Assembly: GCA_031308135.1 (NCBI GenBank)
Contig: JAHLJT010009436.1
Coordinates: 160,554,885-160,618,884, forward strand
Length of the DNA stretch: 64,000 nt
Direction of reading: 5' to 3'
From: Acheta domesticus
Lineage: Eukaryota; Arthropoda; Insecta; Orthoptera; Gryllidae
Notes under the pieces: model-generated
The model's input: only the letters and a program-made list of their open reading frames with translations
Databases searched by the model: none
Told to the model about the DNA's origin: nothing
Position numbers and translations under genes: made by a program
Shown: piece after piece, positions 10,975 through 23,062 of the stretch
Position numbering within the stretch: position 1 is the first letter of the stretch
Layout: each line of letters opens with the position of its first letter

Positions 10975-11105
10975 ATTATATATTCATTATATTTATTATA
11001 TATAATATTATATATAATATATAATATATAATATATATTATATTATATTATATATATTATATTATATATATTATTATATATACATTATTTATATATATTT
11101 ATATA
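10975..11105. repeat. TATA-rich microsatellite
   Basis: Imperfect TATAT/ATTAT repeats with no other content. Confidence 0.85.
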
Positions 11106-11138
11106 GTCATTATATTCTTCTACAAACTCTTCAACTTA

Positions 11139-12838
11139 CTTAGCATTTCCATCAATAGAATGTACTTTCTTGAACCACTTTAATGATGTGTTAAACATGT
11201 CAAAAAATATTTTAATGTCAATGTTAAATATACTATGTTCATAAGGAATAAACAATCCATGCCACTTAACAAACTTGAAAGCATTGGATGCACTAACTTT
11301 CCCTGAATCCTACAAAAAAGAAAATTTTAGTTATATTATGAAGTTTCAGCAACAATAATGAATCTTTGATATTTCATGAAGACCAAATTATAAAAGAATT
11401 ATTGAATAATCAACCCGTTTTCATAGTTATCGTACCTAGTTCATACTTATTCCATTAAAATGTTCAAAACAGTTAAAATTCAAGTACCGAAATTGTAAAG
11501 AGTGGAATATGTACCAAAAAGATAAATCAAAAATTCTTCCTAATATGAGACTGATAAATGAATAATCATACATCCAAAAAATGCAATTACAATTTCTTTT
11601 AATGTAAAAGACAAGTACTCAAAAAATTAATTGCAAGACGCATACAGCAAATTACTTAGATGCTTTGTAAAATGTTTTAAATAAATAAAGATAGACTACA
11701 ACGTCCCATGGACACAAACTAATCCCATCTTGTGATCAATGTACCAAATGGAAGCATTCCCTTAATCATAAAAGATTGAAAATGCACATTTTTTAAAACT
11801 AAACACAAAATAAAGCAGAAGAATAAATCCTTCTCTACCTTCCAAAAATGTCTTCTGCAATGGCATTGACAGGTTTATAAAAATCACAATTGACTTTACT
11901 TCTATCAGAGATATTTCTTAAATATGAAATTAAAGAATTTTGTGATCTTGAAACAAATTGTTTACTTCTCAAGGGATTGAAGATAGTAGTTCTTTGCATG
12001 AGTGTATCATGTACAATATGTACGCCAATGAAATACCATAAATCTTTATACCAAAGTTGACGTTTTTAATATTATTAAATAAAACACTATTTTTTATTCA
12101 CAGATATCAATCAATTCCTACATTTATTATTTGATTCATTAAATAATGAGAGTATCTAAAACACATTTTACCTGGAATGCTACTACTTCCAGCACTGTTC
12201 TTTTTTCTCTTAACCATGCTTTGTTAGAAAAAGCTTCATTAAATTGTTGAGAAGCATTGAACACATCTACTTCATACATTGCTGAGAATGCTTTGTATGA
12301 ACATTCAGAGTTTGACAGGATATGTAATACCTTTATATTATTATGAAGTTTATCTTTTCCCCTCTCAAAGTGCTTCATCTGACAAGTATTATTGTTTGTT
12401 TGAAAAGGGGTGGTTTAAAATCTTAAGAGATCAATATTCAAATAATTTAAATTTCAGTAATCAGCAGCATCAGTATAATCAGTAAGCAGCATCAGTACCA
12501 ACAACTCACTACACAAAATCGACAAATAATGACAATTTTGGCTGAACAAGTTGTACATTCCAGTTCTGGCAAGGGAACCATTTCTTACCATGTATTATTT
12601 TATGTAATGTTACGTTATTGTAAATATGTGTAAGTTTATAAGTGCAATTTTTGCTTTAATTTAAATGTACCTTCTTAACCAACGAATCTGTCCATATTAA
12701 ACGCCCCCCATCGATCTCCATATATAAATTTTTGTATATTATCACTGTTCCAAAAAAAAACAACATAAGCCACAATACGGATGTTTTTCGAAATCGCCAC
12801 ATTATCCTTTCCATAATACTACAATTTTCGATCACCAT
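11139..12838 (-). other. Unidentified spliced-looking reading-frame blocks
   Basis: Four open blocks on the minus strand carry plausible splice sites. Block A (12838 to about 12671) starts with Met, has a strong hydrophobic segment (about residues 22-36, WLMLFFFGTVIIY) like a type II signal anchor, and ends at AAG/GTACAT. Block B (12378-12172) starts after TTGTCAG and ends at CCAG/GTAAAA. Block C (about 12043-11839) ends at AAG/GTAGAG. Block D (11309 to about 11139) starts after TTTTGTAG and runs to a stop. A to B is in phase, but B to C and C to D are not in the frames that look protein-like. I do not recognise the product. It may be a decayed gene, an old mobile-element gene or chance. Confidence 0.25.
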
Positions 12839-12839
12839 A

Positions 12840-14751
12840 CAATATTTTTAATGGTTTTATATACGGTAGATGTGCAAGTGACAAGTGACGTGCAAAGTGC
12901 AAGTGACACTTCGCAATCAACCCAGCAAAACCTATCAATAACAAATTTCCTGTATAATTTATGGTGTACACTTTCGACATTTCGAAAATTCCCTCCTACT
13001 TCTTCATTTTTGGTGACCCACACCATTCACGTGAATTTTCTTGACAAGTTGACATTTCAGCGTACGGCATCATTTGCGTAAGCGTAGTAAAGTAGCGTTT
13101 CCATAGTAACGATAGGAACGGTCGGGAAGATTCAGTTACCAGACCACCTGCTGGGATATAAGAATATGAAGGCACGTTAAATGCTTTTATCATAGTGATA
13201 CAGTTATAAATAGAGCGTAGTTATACAGAACTACCTCTTTGTGGCGATTGTGAAAATATATTGTGGAAACTGCAAGAAGAGCGTAAGTGTTTAAAAATTG
13301 AACACTGTCTTCGAAAACATTGGCGTTCCATGGGAATTACAAGGACATATTCCTTCCACGAATGAAACGCACAATGAGTATCTTGAAAACAGTCACAAAC
13401 TTTCTTCTACCACAAAGCAATGAACGGAAACTGTAAAAGGTACTGTTATATTTTTTCTGTGTTGAACTGGAAGCTTCATATATTCAGTTATCACTTATTA
13501 TTCAAAACTTCATTTATAATGACGATAGTAATATAATCCATAGCCTACATATTTACAATAATATTGCATAGTTCTAACATATGATTTCCTTTTCAGTTTT
13601 TAATGTTTACAATAATGTTGGCAGAATTAGATATTTAAATTAAATTATAATTATGCAATTTAAAAGAAATTGATCATCAAATCAGAATAGTTAATGCAAT
13701 TTAGACAACCTATATTAAAGTGATATTTAATGATGCTAATTGGCATTACTGATAGTATTTTAGATGTAAATGACACGTATAAATTATCAAACAGTACATA
13801 CACACTGATTTAATATATTGCAGTAAAACCCCTCTTTTACACTTTTCATAGGACCCTAGGGAAAATTGTGTAAATTGCGGCAAGAGATAAGGAGAAATTT
13901 TTTTTTCCTTCAAAATTATGAGTACAGTATAATGTTTTTGGATACACACAATCAATAAGGATTATAATAAGTAGCAATGCCGGTAGCACAATACCAAATA
14001 GAAATCTGAGCGAAATTTACGACATCGGAAATTGAAGGCGTATTAACACCAAAGCATAGTGAATTGTAAATGTTGCAACTACACTCTCACGAATTTCCAC
14101 CATCCACTAATGATAACTTTTGATGATGCAACAATATACTCATTGTTGGATGAAGGAAGGGCAATGGTATTTCTACTGTAAGAAAAAATGTGGAATTTAC
14201 TTTTTCCCCAACTCAGGGAAAAATTTGTTTTCGGCAGATCATAATGATTTCCAACTAGTTTCTTTTTATTTATTTATGAAATAATAGGTGGGAACGTGAA
14301 ACAACTTAACAGTTAAAAACGTAAGCCGAATTCCATACTTTGATGTTTGAGTTATAGTGGGAAAAAATTACCTTTATTATAGAATGAGAAAGTGTGAAAT
14401 TGTATAGGATGGCGTAAAATAAACAATTGATCGTGAGGCTACTTCTCCTGGGCTGTCACATGAACGTGGCTTTGAATCGCGTTACCTAACGTTGATGACG
14501 TGAGCTGCGTTGGTAACAACGCACGTTCCCAGATGGTGTTGTGGCAAACAGACTGTTGTAAATTGCGGGAAAATTGAAATTATATGATCCTCAAAGCGGA
14601 GTATTTATAACATTATGAATATACGTAAACTGATGATACCGACGACAAATGTAAATGCCGGAAAAACGGAAATTGTGGGAATGTAAATGGGGAGTTTTAC
14701 TGTACTATAATTGGATTGTATCACCAAGCTGGCTTATGTGATAAACACAGG
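12840..14751. other. Non-coding stretch
   Basis: I see no convincing gene here. Noted items: the X-box-like motif at 13097 and a good splice donor (GTAAGT at 13283) on the plus strand after a short open stretch. The rest is AT-rich, with short chance frames only. Confidence 0.5.
13097..13110. promoter_or_regulatory. X-box-like (RFX) motif
   Basis: GTTTCCATAGTAAC matches the RFX-type X-box layout (two half-sites with a short spacer) at all but one position. It lies about 260 bases upstream of block A of the unidentified minus-strand reading frames. It is a motif match only. Confidence 0.3.
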
Positions 14752-15476
14752 CAGGGCTGTCAAACGCAGCACGTACGTGCTCGGAGCGCGCTTGCGCTCT
14801 GCAAGGGCACGCAGGGCCCGCGACCAAGGAAAGTCCGCGCTCCGATTTCTCAGGGATGCACAGTAGGTGGTCATGGCGGGACGCAAGGAGACATAAATTT
14901 CAGTTCGAGTGAGCTCTTGATTTCGTGTGCAGTGAGAGTGGAGGTGATGCACTTTGTTAATAAATGTTCATCATTACTCTATAATGTTTTAAGTGGTTTA
15001 TTACGTGTATTTTCACATGAAATATATGAACATAGTATTTCTTTAAATGTTTACTTTCAATAATAGTGTTTTTCTGAAATAATGTTACATAACACTTATA
15101 TTGGTTTAGTATGTATTTTGGTTTATATTTCTTCAAAATATTCATGTGAGTTATTTGTTATTAGTGTTAATAGTTCTCGTATATTGCATTCTCTTACATA
15201 AGTAGAAATGTGCATTAATATTTCCTTCCTGTAATGATCAATGCTTGTATAACTGCAGTTTCTCTTTACACGTTAATTTCTATTAAAAGTTGGTAAAATT
15301 TAACAAATGTCTATGATACACCAACCCTTGTACTTGACCAACTCGCCGCATTCGCACGAAGTTATCTCACCCCCTGCTTCCCGCCTGTAACACGAGTGAC
15401 TTCGCTAAGCTGATATCGCCGCGTGCCCCAAACCTTTGCGAAGGCCATTCGCGTGCTCGTTCGTCTGACGGCCCTG
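14752..15476. mobile_element. Non-autonomous hAT-like element, 725 bp
   Basis: The ends are inverted: CAGGGCTGTCAAACG at the left (14752) and the reverse complement of CAGGGCCGTCAGACG at the right (ending 15476). Flanks AACACAGG (14744-14751) and AACATAGG (15477-15484) form an 8-bp target duplication with one mismatch, the length typical of hAT elements. GC-rich ends surround an AT-rich core. No transposase is seen; a 115-codon frame inside shows no known features. Confidence 0.75.
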
Positions 15477-15484
15477 AACATAGG

Positions 15485-16650
15485 TTTCATGAGATGATTT
15501 GGATGAAACCTAGTTATTTATTATTCTTATGAAAGTTACGAATTGTTCCATATTCTCAATTTTGATCCATATTTTCAATGATGATCATATTGTACTCTAG
15601 TTTCCAGTGTACTCCAGTTTTACAAATGCATGCCAAATTATTCCCAAAAGGCTTCCAAGTAGTAAAATATTAATATATTTATTACTTCACTTACACACAC
15701 ACTCTTGTAGTGCTGATGGGGACTGTGAAAAAGCTCAAGGTAAGACAATGGTTATTTTTACTATTAAAATAAATTTCTTTCCCCACACGTCATATACAGT
15801 TTTTACTGTTTTTTTGACAAATAAATATCACACAAAATTAGTTTATTATGTCAAAGAATATTTCGAAATGCATGTGGGATTTGAGGAGAGAAATGTGGTG
15901 GCACTTGCCCAAAACCAAGTTACAAGTAATGTTGAAAATGTTACCAACGGTTACAAACAGCTACAAAAAAACTAAAACAATATTAATATTCCAGGAAAAT
16001 ATAAGAAATTGCCATTCATAAATATAGCCATGTTTCATTCTACAATATTTGGTGTGCTGGACTTTGGTTTCTTAATATAATTCCTTACGAAGTACTCTCT
16101 TAAAAATTATTGTTTCACTCTCATTCACGAGGGCATTACTGTCTTCCTTACCACAAATAAAACCAATGTTTTTTTACTATACGCTTCAAGGAGGTTTGAG
16201 AGTCTTCAAAATTGAAGTTATCATCACCCACAATCTCTGAAGAACAGGTTTCTTATAGAAATACCAAGACCCACATAAAATATAATTCATGGTACTTCAC
16301 ATAAAATACTACAAAATATGGCGATCATAGAATAGATGAATAAAATTCTATAATAACAAAGTAATTAAAATTTTTAAACGATTCTGCCTGTTGAAACGAT
16401 TATGTCTGTTGATAATTCAGAAAAATTAATAATAAATATAATAAAATTAATTTTACACAAAAAATACAAAATCGAAAAAGCTAACTTTTACTACTAAAAC
16501 TATCTCGACCAACTCTACTATGATTAGTGATGAAAACAATTGAAAAATAATAAATAAAACTAAAAACGCGTAGAACTAAATTAATACATCTGACGAAATC
16601 ACTAAATGCAAATTTATGAAAAATAGCAAACCGCAATATGCGAATCGCTA
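15485..16650. other. Non-coding stretch with a dispersed repeat fragment
   Basis: No gene recognised. At about 15776-15835 the segment TTTCTTTCCCCACACGTCAT and following bases match 44690-44750 closely, including GACAAATAAATA. It is therefore a dispersed repeat end, probably from a LINE with an AAAT-type tail. Confidence 0.45.
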
Positions 16651-16655
16651 GCAAC

Positions 16656-16675
16656 CACGAAGTCTACACTTCGTG
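16656..16675. repeat. Hairpin with CACGAAGT arms
   Basis: CACGAAGT, four bases, then ACTTCGTG. The same 16-base string AACCACGAAGTCTACA recurs at 17704-17719, there followed by ACTTCGTG at 17726-17733. Confidence 0.6.
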
Positions 16676-16789
16676 CTAGCAACAATAGCAAACTATAACA
16701 GAGCACAATCCACATGAATGGTTGCTAGACTTCGTGCTAGCAACAATAGCAAACTATAACAGAGCACAATCCACATGAATGGTTTGAAT
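16668..16789. repeat. Tandem duplication, 61-bp unit x2
   Basis: The unit starts ACTTCGTGCTAGCAACAATA and is repeated almost exactly from 16729. The second copy diverges at its end, after CATGAATGGTT. The duplication starts at one arm of the adjoining hairpin. Confidence 0.8.
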
Positions 16790-16999
16790 GTTGGCGGAAT
16801 CTACGGAAGTAGTCTTTTTTTCATTGCAAACTTAAATTTTTAAAAATGTCCCTACCCCGTAAACGTAATATATGTAGGGTAATTGTGTGAAGGTTGGCAA
16901 CGGCATGTGCCAACACAAAACGAAACGACACTTCCCTACATCGAGTATGAGCACATGTTCTCATCCGAGAGTGGCATTTTTCAAACTTTGTCACGTTAG

Positions 17000-17243
17000 C
17001 TGGTCTTTTTAGCTGGCCACAACTATACAGTTCATCAGGGGGGGATCAGCATTATCCTGGATCCGACTGTTACTTCCCAGGGTTGTTAACTCTAGGTATG
17101 GAAAATGATAGTGAGGGGTGAAAGGACACACATGACATACACAAGTACACCCATGCCCGAGGCGGGACTCGAACCCACGACCCTGCGGTGCAAGATCGCC
17201 ACGACACTACGGCTTTAGCGATTTCGGCCACGAAGTCGGCCAG
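17000..17243 (-). mobile_element. tRNA-derived SINE
   Basis: On the minus strand the head starts near 17243 (CTGGCCGACTTCGTGGCCGA). It has a good pol III B box, GGTTCGAGTCC, at about 17166-17176 and an A-box-like segment (GTGGCCGAAATCGCTAAAGC) upstream. The unrelated tail extends to about 17000; that end is approximate. It is a SINE rather than a tRNA, because the cloverleaf is not maintained. Confidence 0.65.
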
Positions 17244-17706
17244 TTCTTTAATAATTAATTTGTTAATATACAATATATCTCCTAATTCACGTTAATCTTA
17301 ATTTCAATAAAAACAATAACCGACTTTGTGTCAACCAAAAGCAGATTGCATGAAGATGGATACTAGTTTTATTAATGCAACTCTTCATATTTAGAAGCTA
17401 AAAGGTTATTTATAAAGTTGAAAGCTGTGAATGTCTACGCTGAAAGGCCTATTGAATTAATGTAAGGTTTTCATGGACTACTGGACGACTTTCATGAGGA
17501 GCGAAAGCAATTTTTTGTGTTGATCAAGAACATCGTTCACTGTATGCATATTGCAAGAATGAAACACTGAAAAAAGTATCCACAAGAAAAATTAAAACTA
17601 TAACACAGTCTAAAGATTGAAAATAAATTAAATTGTAATATAAAATTATATATTAAAAATGTATCAGTAGTTTTCCACTGACCCAACAAAACCAATGATC
17701 CCTAAC

Positions 17707-17733
17707 CACGAAGTCTACATGGTCTACTTCGTG
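17707..17733. repeat. Second hairpin with CACGAAGT arms
   Basis: CACGAAGT (17707-17714) and ACTTCGTG (17726-17733), with a longer loop than the copy at 16656-16675. Confidence 0.5.
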
Positions 17734-17918
17734 TCCCTAACATTCAAATTTCGCGTTCAAGTCGGCACGGGTTAATATCGACATGATGAAATTTTATTTT
17801 CGAGTTAATTTGACCAAATGGAAAATATTTAAGGAGTGAGCCCAAAAAAAATTGCAAAAAAATTTTTTGGGGCAATATAAGGGACACCCTAGTAGGCATG
17901 CATGAATGTATGCATGTA

Positions 17919-19591
17919 CAGTCAGTGTCAAAAGTATTCGTACACCTCGCATTTCCACTTACAAACTTTGAGAATTGTACCAAATTTTTATAAAAAGTCT
18001 GGGAGAACAAGAATTATGATTTTACATCTTGTTTCTGTCCATTCCTAGATAAAGAAACAGAAAAAAAGACCTGCATAATTCTTGCAAAAAAATTCCTCAC
18101 TAAAGGTTGACACATTTTTGGGCGACAAAAGTATTCGTACACTGAATATATTTTTATTTCTAATGAGACCGAGAGTGCAAATTATGCGTGTCTGAACGGG
18201 AATCACAATTTGTAACGATTTTTCCGAATCGTGGGAATTACAAAATCTCATTCAGTCGTCTGTAACGGTCACTGGGAAACAGTTCAAGGCTAGGCCGTCG
18301 GCGCGATGGGTCGCAAAGGAAAGGAGACTACTGCAGAGGAGCGACGAGTAGTATTAATATGCACAACCAGTGCAAATCTCTAAGAGACATTGCAAATGCC
18401 CTTGGAAAACCCAGGTCGACTGTTCTATCGATAATAGATAGATTCTGTGTGAGAAAATCGTATTTAAATAAGTCGGGAAGCGGACGACCTCTGGTGCTGT
18501 CTCGTCAAGATCGACGATTAATTGTACGTGAAATTAATAAAAAATTCTAGAAGTGCACCAAAGATAGCCGCTGACCTTGGAAGAAGCGGAGTGTCTATTT
18601 CGGCAGCTACGGTACGTCGCACCTTGAGGAGGGAAGGTTACTATGGTCCACATGCGCATAAGAAGTTCTGGGTGAGTGAAGCAAATAGAAAGAAACGATT
18701 AAATTTCGCTCTTTTGCATCGGAATCAAGACCAGGATTTCTGGAAAAGGTGGTATTCACCGACGAAAGTAAATTTTATATTTTTGGGTGCGACGGAAAGC
18801 AACGCGTTTGGCGAAAGAAGAACGAGGAACTCAATCCGCGCAACTTGCTGCCCACCATTAAACACGGAGGAGGATCAGTGATGGTGTGGGGCTTCATCAG
18901 TGCTTCTGGTGTGGGGAACTTGCACATTATCGAAGGGGTTATAGATCATTTTGTTTATATAAACATTTTGCAAAACAATCTGCAAGTAACTGTTGATAAA
19001 TTGGGACTGGGACGGAATTATATTTTTCAGCAGGACAATGACCCTAAACACCCGGCTCTAAATTCGAGGCTTTGGCTTCTGTACAATACGCCCACACAAC
19101 TGCATACGTCACCACAATCACAGGATATAAATCCAATAGAACATTTGTGGAGGTATCTTGATAAAAAAAAGTTAGATAAAGAGACTTCAGGAGTATACGT
19201 GAACCTAAGACATTTTTGAAAGTTGAATTGGAGAAAATTTCACCTTCCTTTACTGCTAATTTAGTAGAATCCATGCCTAGAAGACTACAGGCAGTAATTG
19301 ATGCCAAAGGGAACCCCACGAAATATTAGGGATTTATTTAGAGTAGATATTACAGGAAATATGTGTAAGTGTACGAATACTTTTGTCGCGAGGGGAAAGT
19401 GCTTTATTTTTATTTTTGTCTAGTTTTTGGAAGCGAAATATTTTTACTGTCATTTTTGTGTGTGTTTTTGCAATAAAAGTGATTTGGGAAGAACATTAAG
19501 TTCCTACAATTTATTTTTCTTGTTTATCGACCAAATTACTGGCGTTTTCTTGAAACACGACTGGGTGTACAAATACTTTTGACACTGACTG
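17919..19591 (+). mobile_element. Tc1-like transposon with IR/DR ends
   Basis: TA dinucleotides flank the element at 17917-17918 and 19592-19593. Outer ends CAGTCAGTGTCAAAAGTATT (17919) and its inverted near-copy (ending 19591) are matched by inner copies about 200 bases in. The inner left is ACAAAAGTATTCGTACACTG (18125-18144) and the inner right is its complement at about 19367-19387. This is the IR/DR layout known from Minos- and Sleeping Beauty-type elements. The interior carries a broken DD34E transposase. Confidence 0.88.
18306..19329 (+). pseudogene. Tc1/mariner DD34E transposase, frameshifted
   Basis: A cut-and-paste transposase remnant starting MGRKGKETTAEERR. The N-terminal helix-turn-helix region includes CKSLRDIANALGKPRSTVLS (from 18369) and GSGRPLVLSRQDRR. 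The second DNA-binding half (SAATVRRTLRREGYYG) is in another frame from 18543. In the catalytic domain, VFTDESKF carries the first Asp (18761-18763), FQQDNDPKH the second (19034-19036), and INPIEHLW the Glu (19139-19141). The spacing of 34 residues between the last two fits DD34E. The end VESMPRRLQAVI...PTKY reaches a stop at 19329. At least four frame changes (near 18355, 18545, 18750 and 19200) make it non-functional. Confidence 0.85.
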
Positions 19592-19599
19592 TATGTATG

Positions 19600-20875
19600 T
19601 AGACAGTGTTTATGACTGAGACATCACTGGCAGAGAGATTGGTTAAAAAGGATGTTCAATACAGAAATATTCATATTACAGTCATAGAAATACTTATTCC
19701 AAGCAATTGTTTCTGACATTTGAACCATGTTTCAAGTGGACGCACATTGCCATTTCAGTTAATATTGTAACAAATGTGTCAAATTACTAACTGAACCTGC
19801 AATGTGTATTTTTTTAACATGCTTTAATAAAAAATTCCTGATTGGTTTTTGAAACTCTGTAAGTCTTTTAAATAATCCATCAAACTTTTAAATAAATCCA
19901 GTGACTATTGTACTATTAATACGAGTAAATTACATGTCTCCATGGCATTCTCAACCAAGATTTATGCATCAGAAATTTAAAAAAAAACAAAAACAAAAAC
20001 ACAGAGGAAAGTTCTTTATGTACTTAATTGAACAGTTTTTCTTATTTTCTCACAATTTTCCAATTCTTGACTAGCAGGTTTTTAAAAATAGCCAAATCAA
20101 ATGTTTTCAGTGAGGATACAATGTAGGACAATGTTCAAATTAGTGGCATTATATTTGGAGCGAGAAAGATTAATTGCTTTATCAACCAAATTATAAAACA
20201 CCAATTGTTTGAAAATTCATAAGTATTTCACATTAAAGAAACTGGTATAAAATTGAACTCAATTTCTTGACATCGCCTTGATTTTCTCATTTTAACTTTT
20301 TAATTTTGATAGCCCTATCATTTCAGATAATGAACCCAGAAAATATTAAAGATTTATCTCAGAAACACTACATATAAAAACACACAAGACCATTCATTTC
20401 ATGTTAGAATCAAATCTTTTCACTCATATTGATGACAATGTTCTTTCTAAAATAAAAATAGAAGAACAAACATGTGTCTTAAGTTTGGTTCTGTTGACCT
20501 TTGCGTTTTTATTAGTGCACGTTTGTTTAGATCTGTTCTTTCCTCCTTCACCTTTTCTTCTTTCCTTTCATTGTTGTACATTCAAAAAAGTAACATCAAT
20601 TTTTTACATTAGTCTGCTCCATCTCGGCTTATACTTGCCTGTCTCTCCCTACAGTGAGGATGTATGTTTTTATATAATGGGAATTTTTATAGTACCTGTT
20701 TTTGAGATTGGAATTATCCAATTTTTTAAAACTCTGTTATGATGTTTATTGTTATAATATATGTGCATAATTAAACATGTTTTGGTAAGTTCTGTCTGTC
20801 AATTTTATATTTTGAACTTACTACTTATAAAACTCGTTCACCTTTACTATATCTTTAATCACTTCTTATTCCAGC
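19600..20875. other. Non-coding stretch
   Basis: AT-rich sequence with no gene that I recognise. A 113-codon frame at 20401-20742 is rich in hydrophobic residues but has no recognisable features. Confidence 0.5.
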
Positions 20876-20879
20876 ACTT

Positions 20880-21970
20880 TGACAAACAAACAAATTGATG
20901 TTATTTACACCAAATTTGCTAAAGCATTTGATAGGGTCAATCATATTGTCCTACTTGACAAATTACATAGATGACCAATTTCACATTCAATTGTCAACAG
21001 AATTGTCTTACCTGGCCCAAACCGTTGATATTGTTTCCTACTTGTGGTGCCAGCTAAAAAAAATTTCAGCAACTTCTGAAGTTACTCAGGGCTCACATCT
21101 CAAGTCCTCTCTTGTTTAATGCTTTTGTTAATGACATAGGTGACAATTTACTCCACTGTAAACTTTGCAGATGACGCTAGATTTTTCATGGCTATTAATG
21201 AAACATTGGACATTATACTTTTTCAAGAAGATTTGGACAGGGTTGAGGCCACAAAAAATGGTATAACACTGAATGGAACTAAATGCTAACTGGTTCACTT
21301 TTGTAATAAACATAATCCTGTTGTTTTTCATTACCATTTTTCTGAGGGTACTATCTTCTCTGTATGTTGTATCACAGATTATAGTGTGCCTTATTCCTGT
21401 AATGGCTTTCTCTCTACATATGGACAGTGTAAATAAGGCATTCAAGATGCTTGGTTTCATCAACAGGACTTGCAAGGATTTCCAAAATTGCTCTACCTTC
21501 ATCTTTCTACATAAAACACTAGTTTGACCTATTTTGGAATATGCCTCTCCACTACGGTCTGCTTATTTTCTAAAAGACATCGCCTACATTGGGTCAGTGC
21601 AGCAGATTTCTGAAGCATGTATCCTACCTCCTAAATGAACTGATGTCAATTAACAACCATGACTATGGCCCTTTATTAGAGGTATTCAATTTGAATACCG
21701 TTTTTATACAGAATTATTATTGATATGATATTTTTAAAATTATCAATAGTATTATTGAGAGTAATCTAATTAACAAAATTACATTCACTATTATTTTTTG
21801 ACCCTTGCATCGATCTAACATTTTTCACCGGAACATGAAAACCTCTGTTGATAATAATGATACTATGCACAGACTCCTGGGAATGGGGAATAACTTTGGA
21901 ATGATAGATTACTTTGGTGTCCCACGCTCAACTTGCAAGGCCAAACTCCACAGATCAAATTTAAATGACT
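20880..21970 (+). pseudogene. Decayed LINE reverse transcriptase
   Basis: Heavily mutated reverse transcriptase remnant of the jockey/CR1 style. Recognisable pieces are KFAKAFDRVNHIVLLDKL (20919-20972), a VTQGS block near 21080, and FADDA at about 21165-21180. Later come fragments with DYFGVPRSTCKAKLHRSNLND at the 3' end (about 21909-21970). Every segment is in a different frame with many stops. Only the motif order supports the call. Confidence 0.6.
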
Positions 21971-21974
21971 AATA

Positions 21975-23060
21975 CCTTTTTAATACTTTTACTGTGAATA
22001 TTGTGCTATTCTCGTTTTTTGTACTTAGTATTATGTAATAACTTTCTTGTTCTTGTGTCTCACTGTTTTATTTTTATTAGTCTTATTTCTCATTTGGGTA
22101 TTACTGTTAACTGTTAATTTCTTATTTGGGTATTACTGGTATCAAATTGTGACATTCTAGTTCTAATTCTTCACTATTATGTGATGACTTACTTGTGTCT
22201 TTTTGGTATTTTGTGTCCTGGTATTTTGTAGCTTTAGGACTTAATAGCTCAAACTTGTATTTTTTTTGCTTTCAATATTGAAAGCTTTTATGTATGAATT
22301 TTCTCTTGTAACGGTTACAACCCATTTAAAAATAATATATTTAATTTTTTTAATGATTTTCATTCTGTTTTCTTTGTAAATTTTGGATTTTTTATTCAAT
22401 GTCATCAAAATTTTGTTTGTCATTTTTTATTATTTCAGATGTAAACATGTCTATTACGTTTATTAAATGTTCAACCTATACATGCTTGTAACCAACATGC
22501 AAAACATCATATATGGAAAATAAAAATGTTTTTTCACATTAACATACTTATTGATTGTCAAAAAAATAAAAGGATATTTGTGCTTTATTATTAATATTAT
22601 AGTCAGGATCTTATCACATTTTATCTGTTTAAAATATAATATACTTATTTATCAGACTATCATAATTTTCCAAAGTTTATAAAGATTTCTCATCAAATAT
22701 ATTAGGGTATTTTTTTCCATTGGTGTAATTTCAGAGAGAAAATGTAGGTTATCCTTTTCATGAGTTATAATCATATATTTTCATATTCTTGGTTTCTCAT
22801 TAGAATATTCTTTTCGAAAAGCACTTCCAAAAATGCATACATGTGTGGTAAGTAGATTGGAAGCATCACAAAGAGGGCCAAGCCATTACATTTGCTGCCG
22901 ACAGACTAAAAATTATTTTATATTGTGAATGTAGAATGTTGACATTCTTTGGTAATAAAATAAAATCAAGTGGCAGTTGAAACTTCTGATAAAGAAGGAT
23001 AGACAAAAATAGAAAAATTATAGAATAATTATCTGTATAAAATTGTCTCTGAAATCATGT
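21975..23060. other. Non-coding stretch
   Basis: AT-rich, possibly including the 3' UTR of the ruined LINE just upstream. No gene or RNA recognised. Confidence 0.45.
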
Positions 23061-23062
23061 TC

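Noticed and set aside
14716..15063. 115-codon plus-strand frame
   Set aside because: It crosses the end of the hAT-like element and has no conserved features.
17160..17243. Possible tRNA gene
   Set aside because: A and B boxes are present, but the stems do not form a proper cloverleaf and the unit has a SINE body; a SINE is the better call. The same holds for 49350 and 63650.
16653..17733. CRISPR-like array
   Set aside because: Only two copies of a hairpin repeat, in eukaryotic DNA, with no regular spacers.
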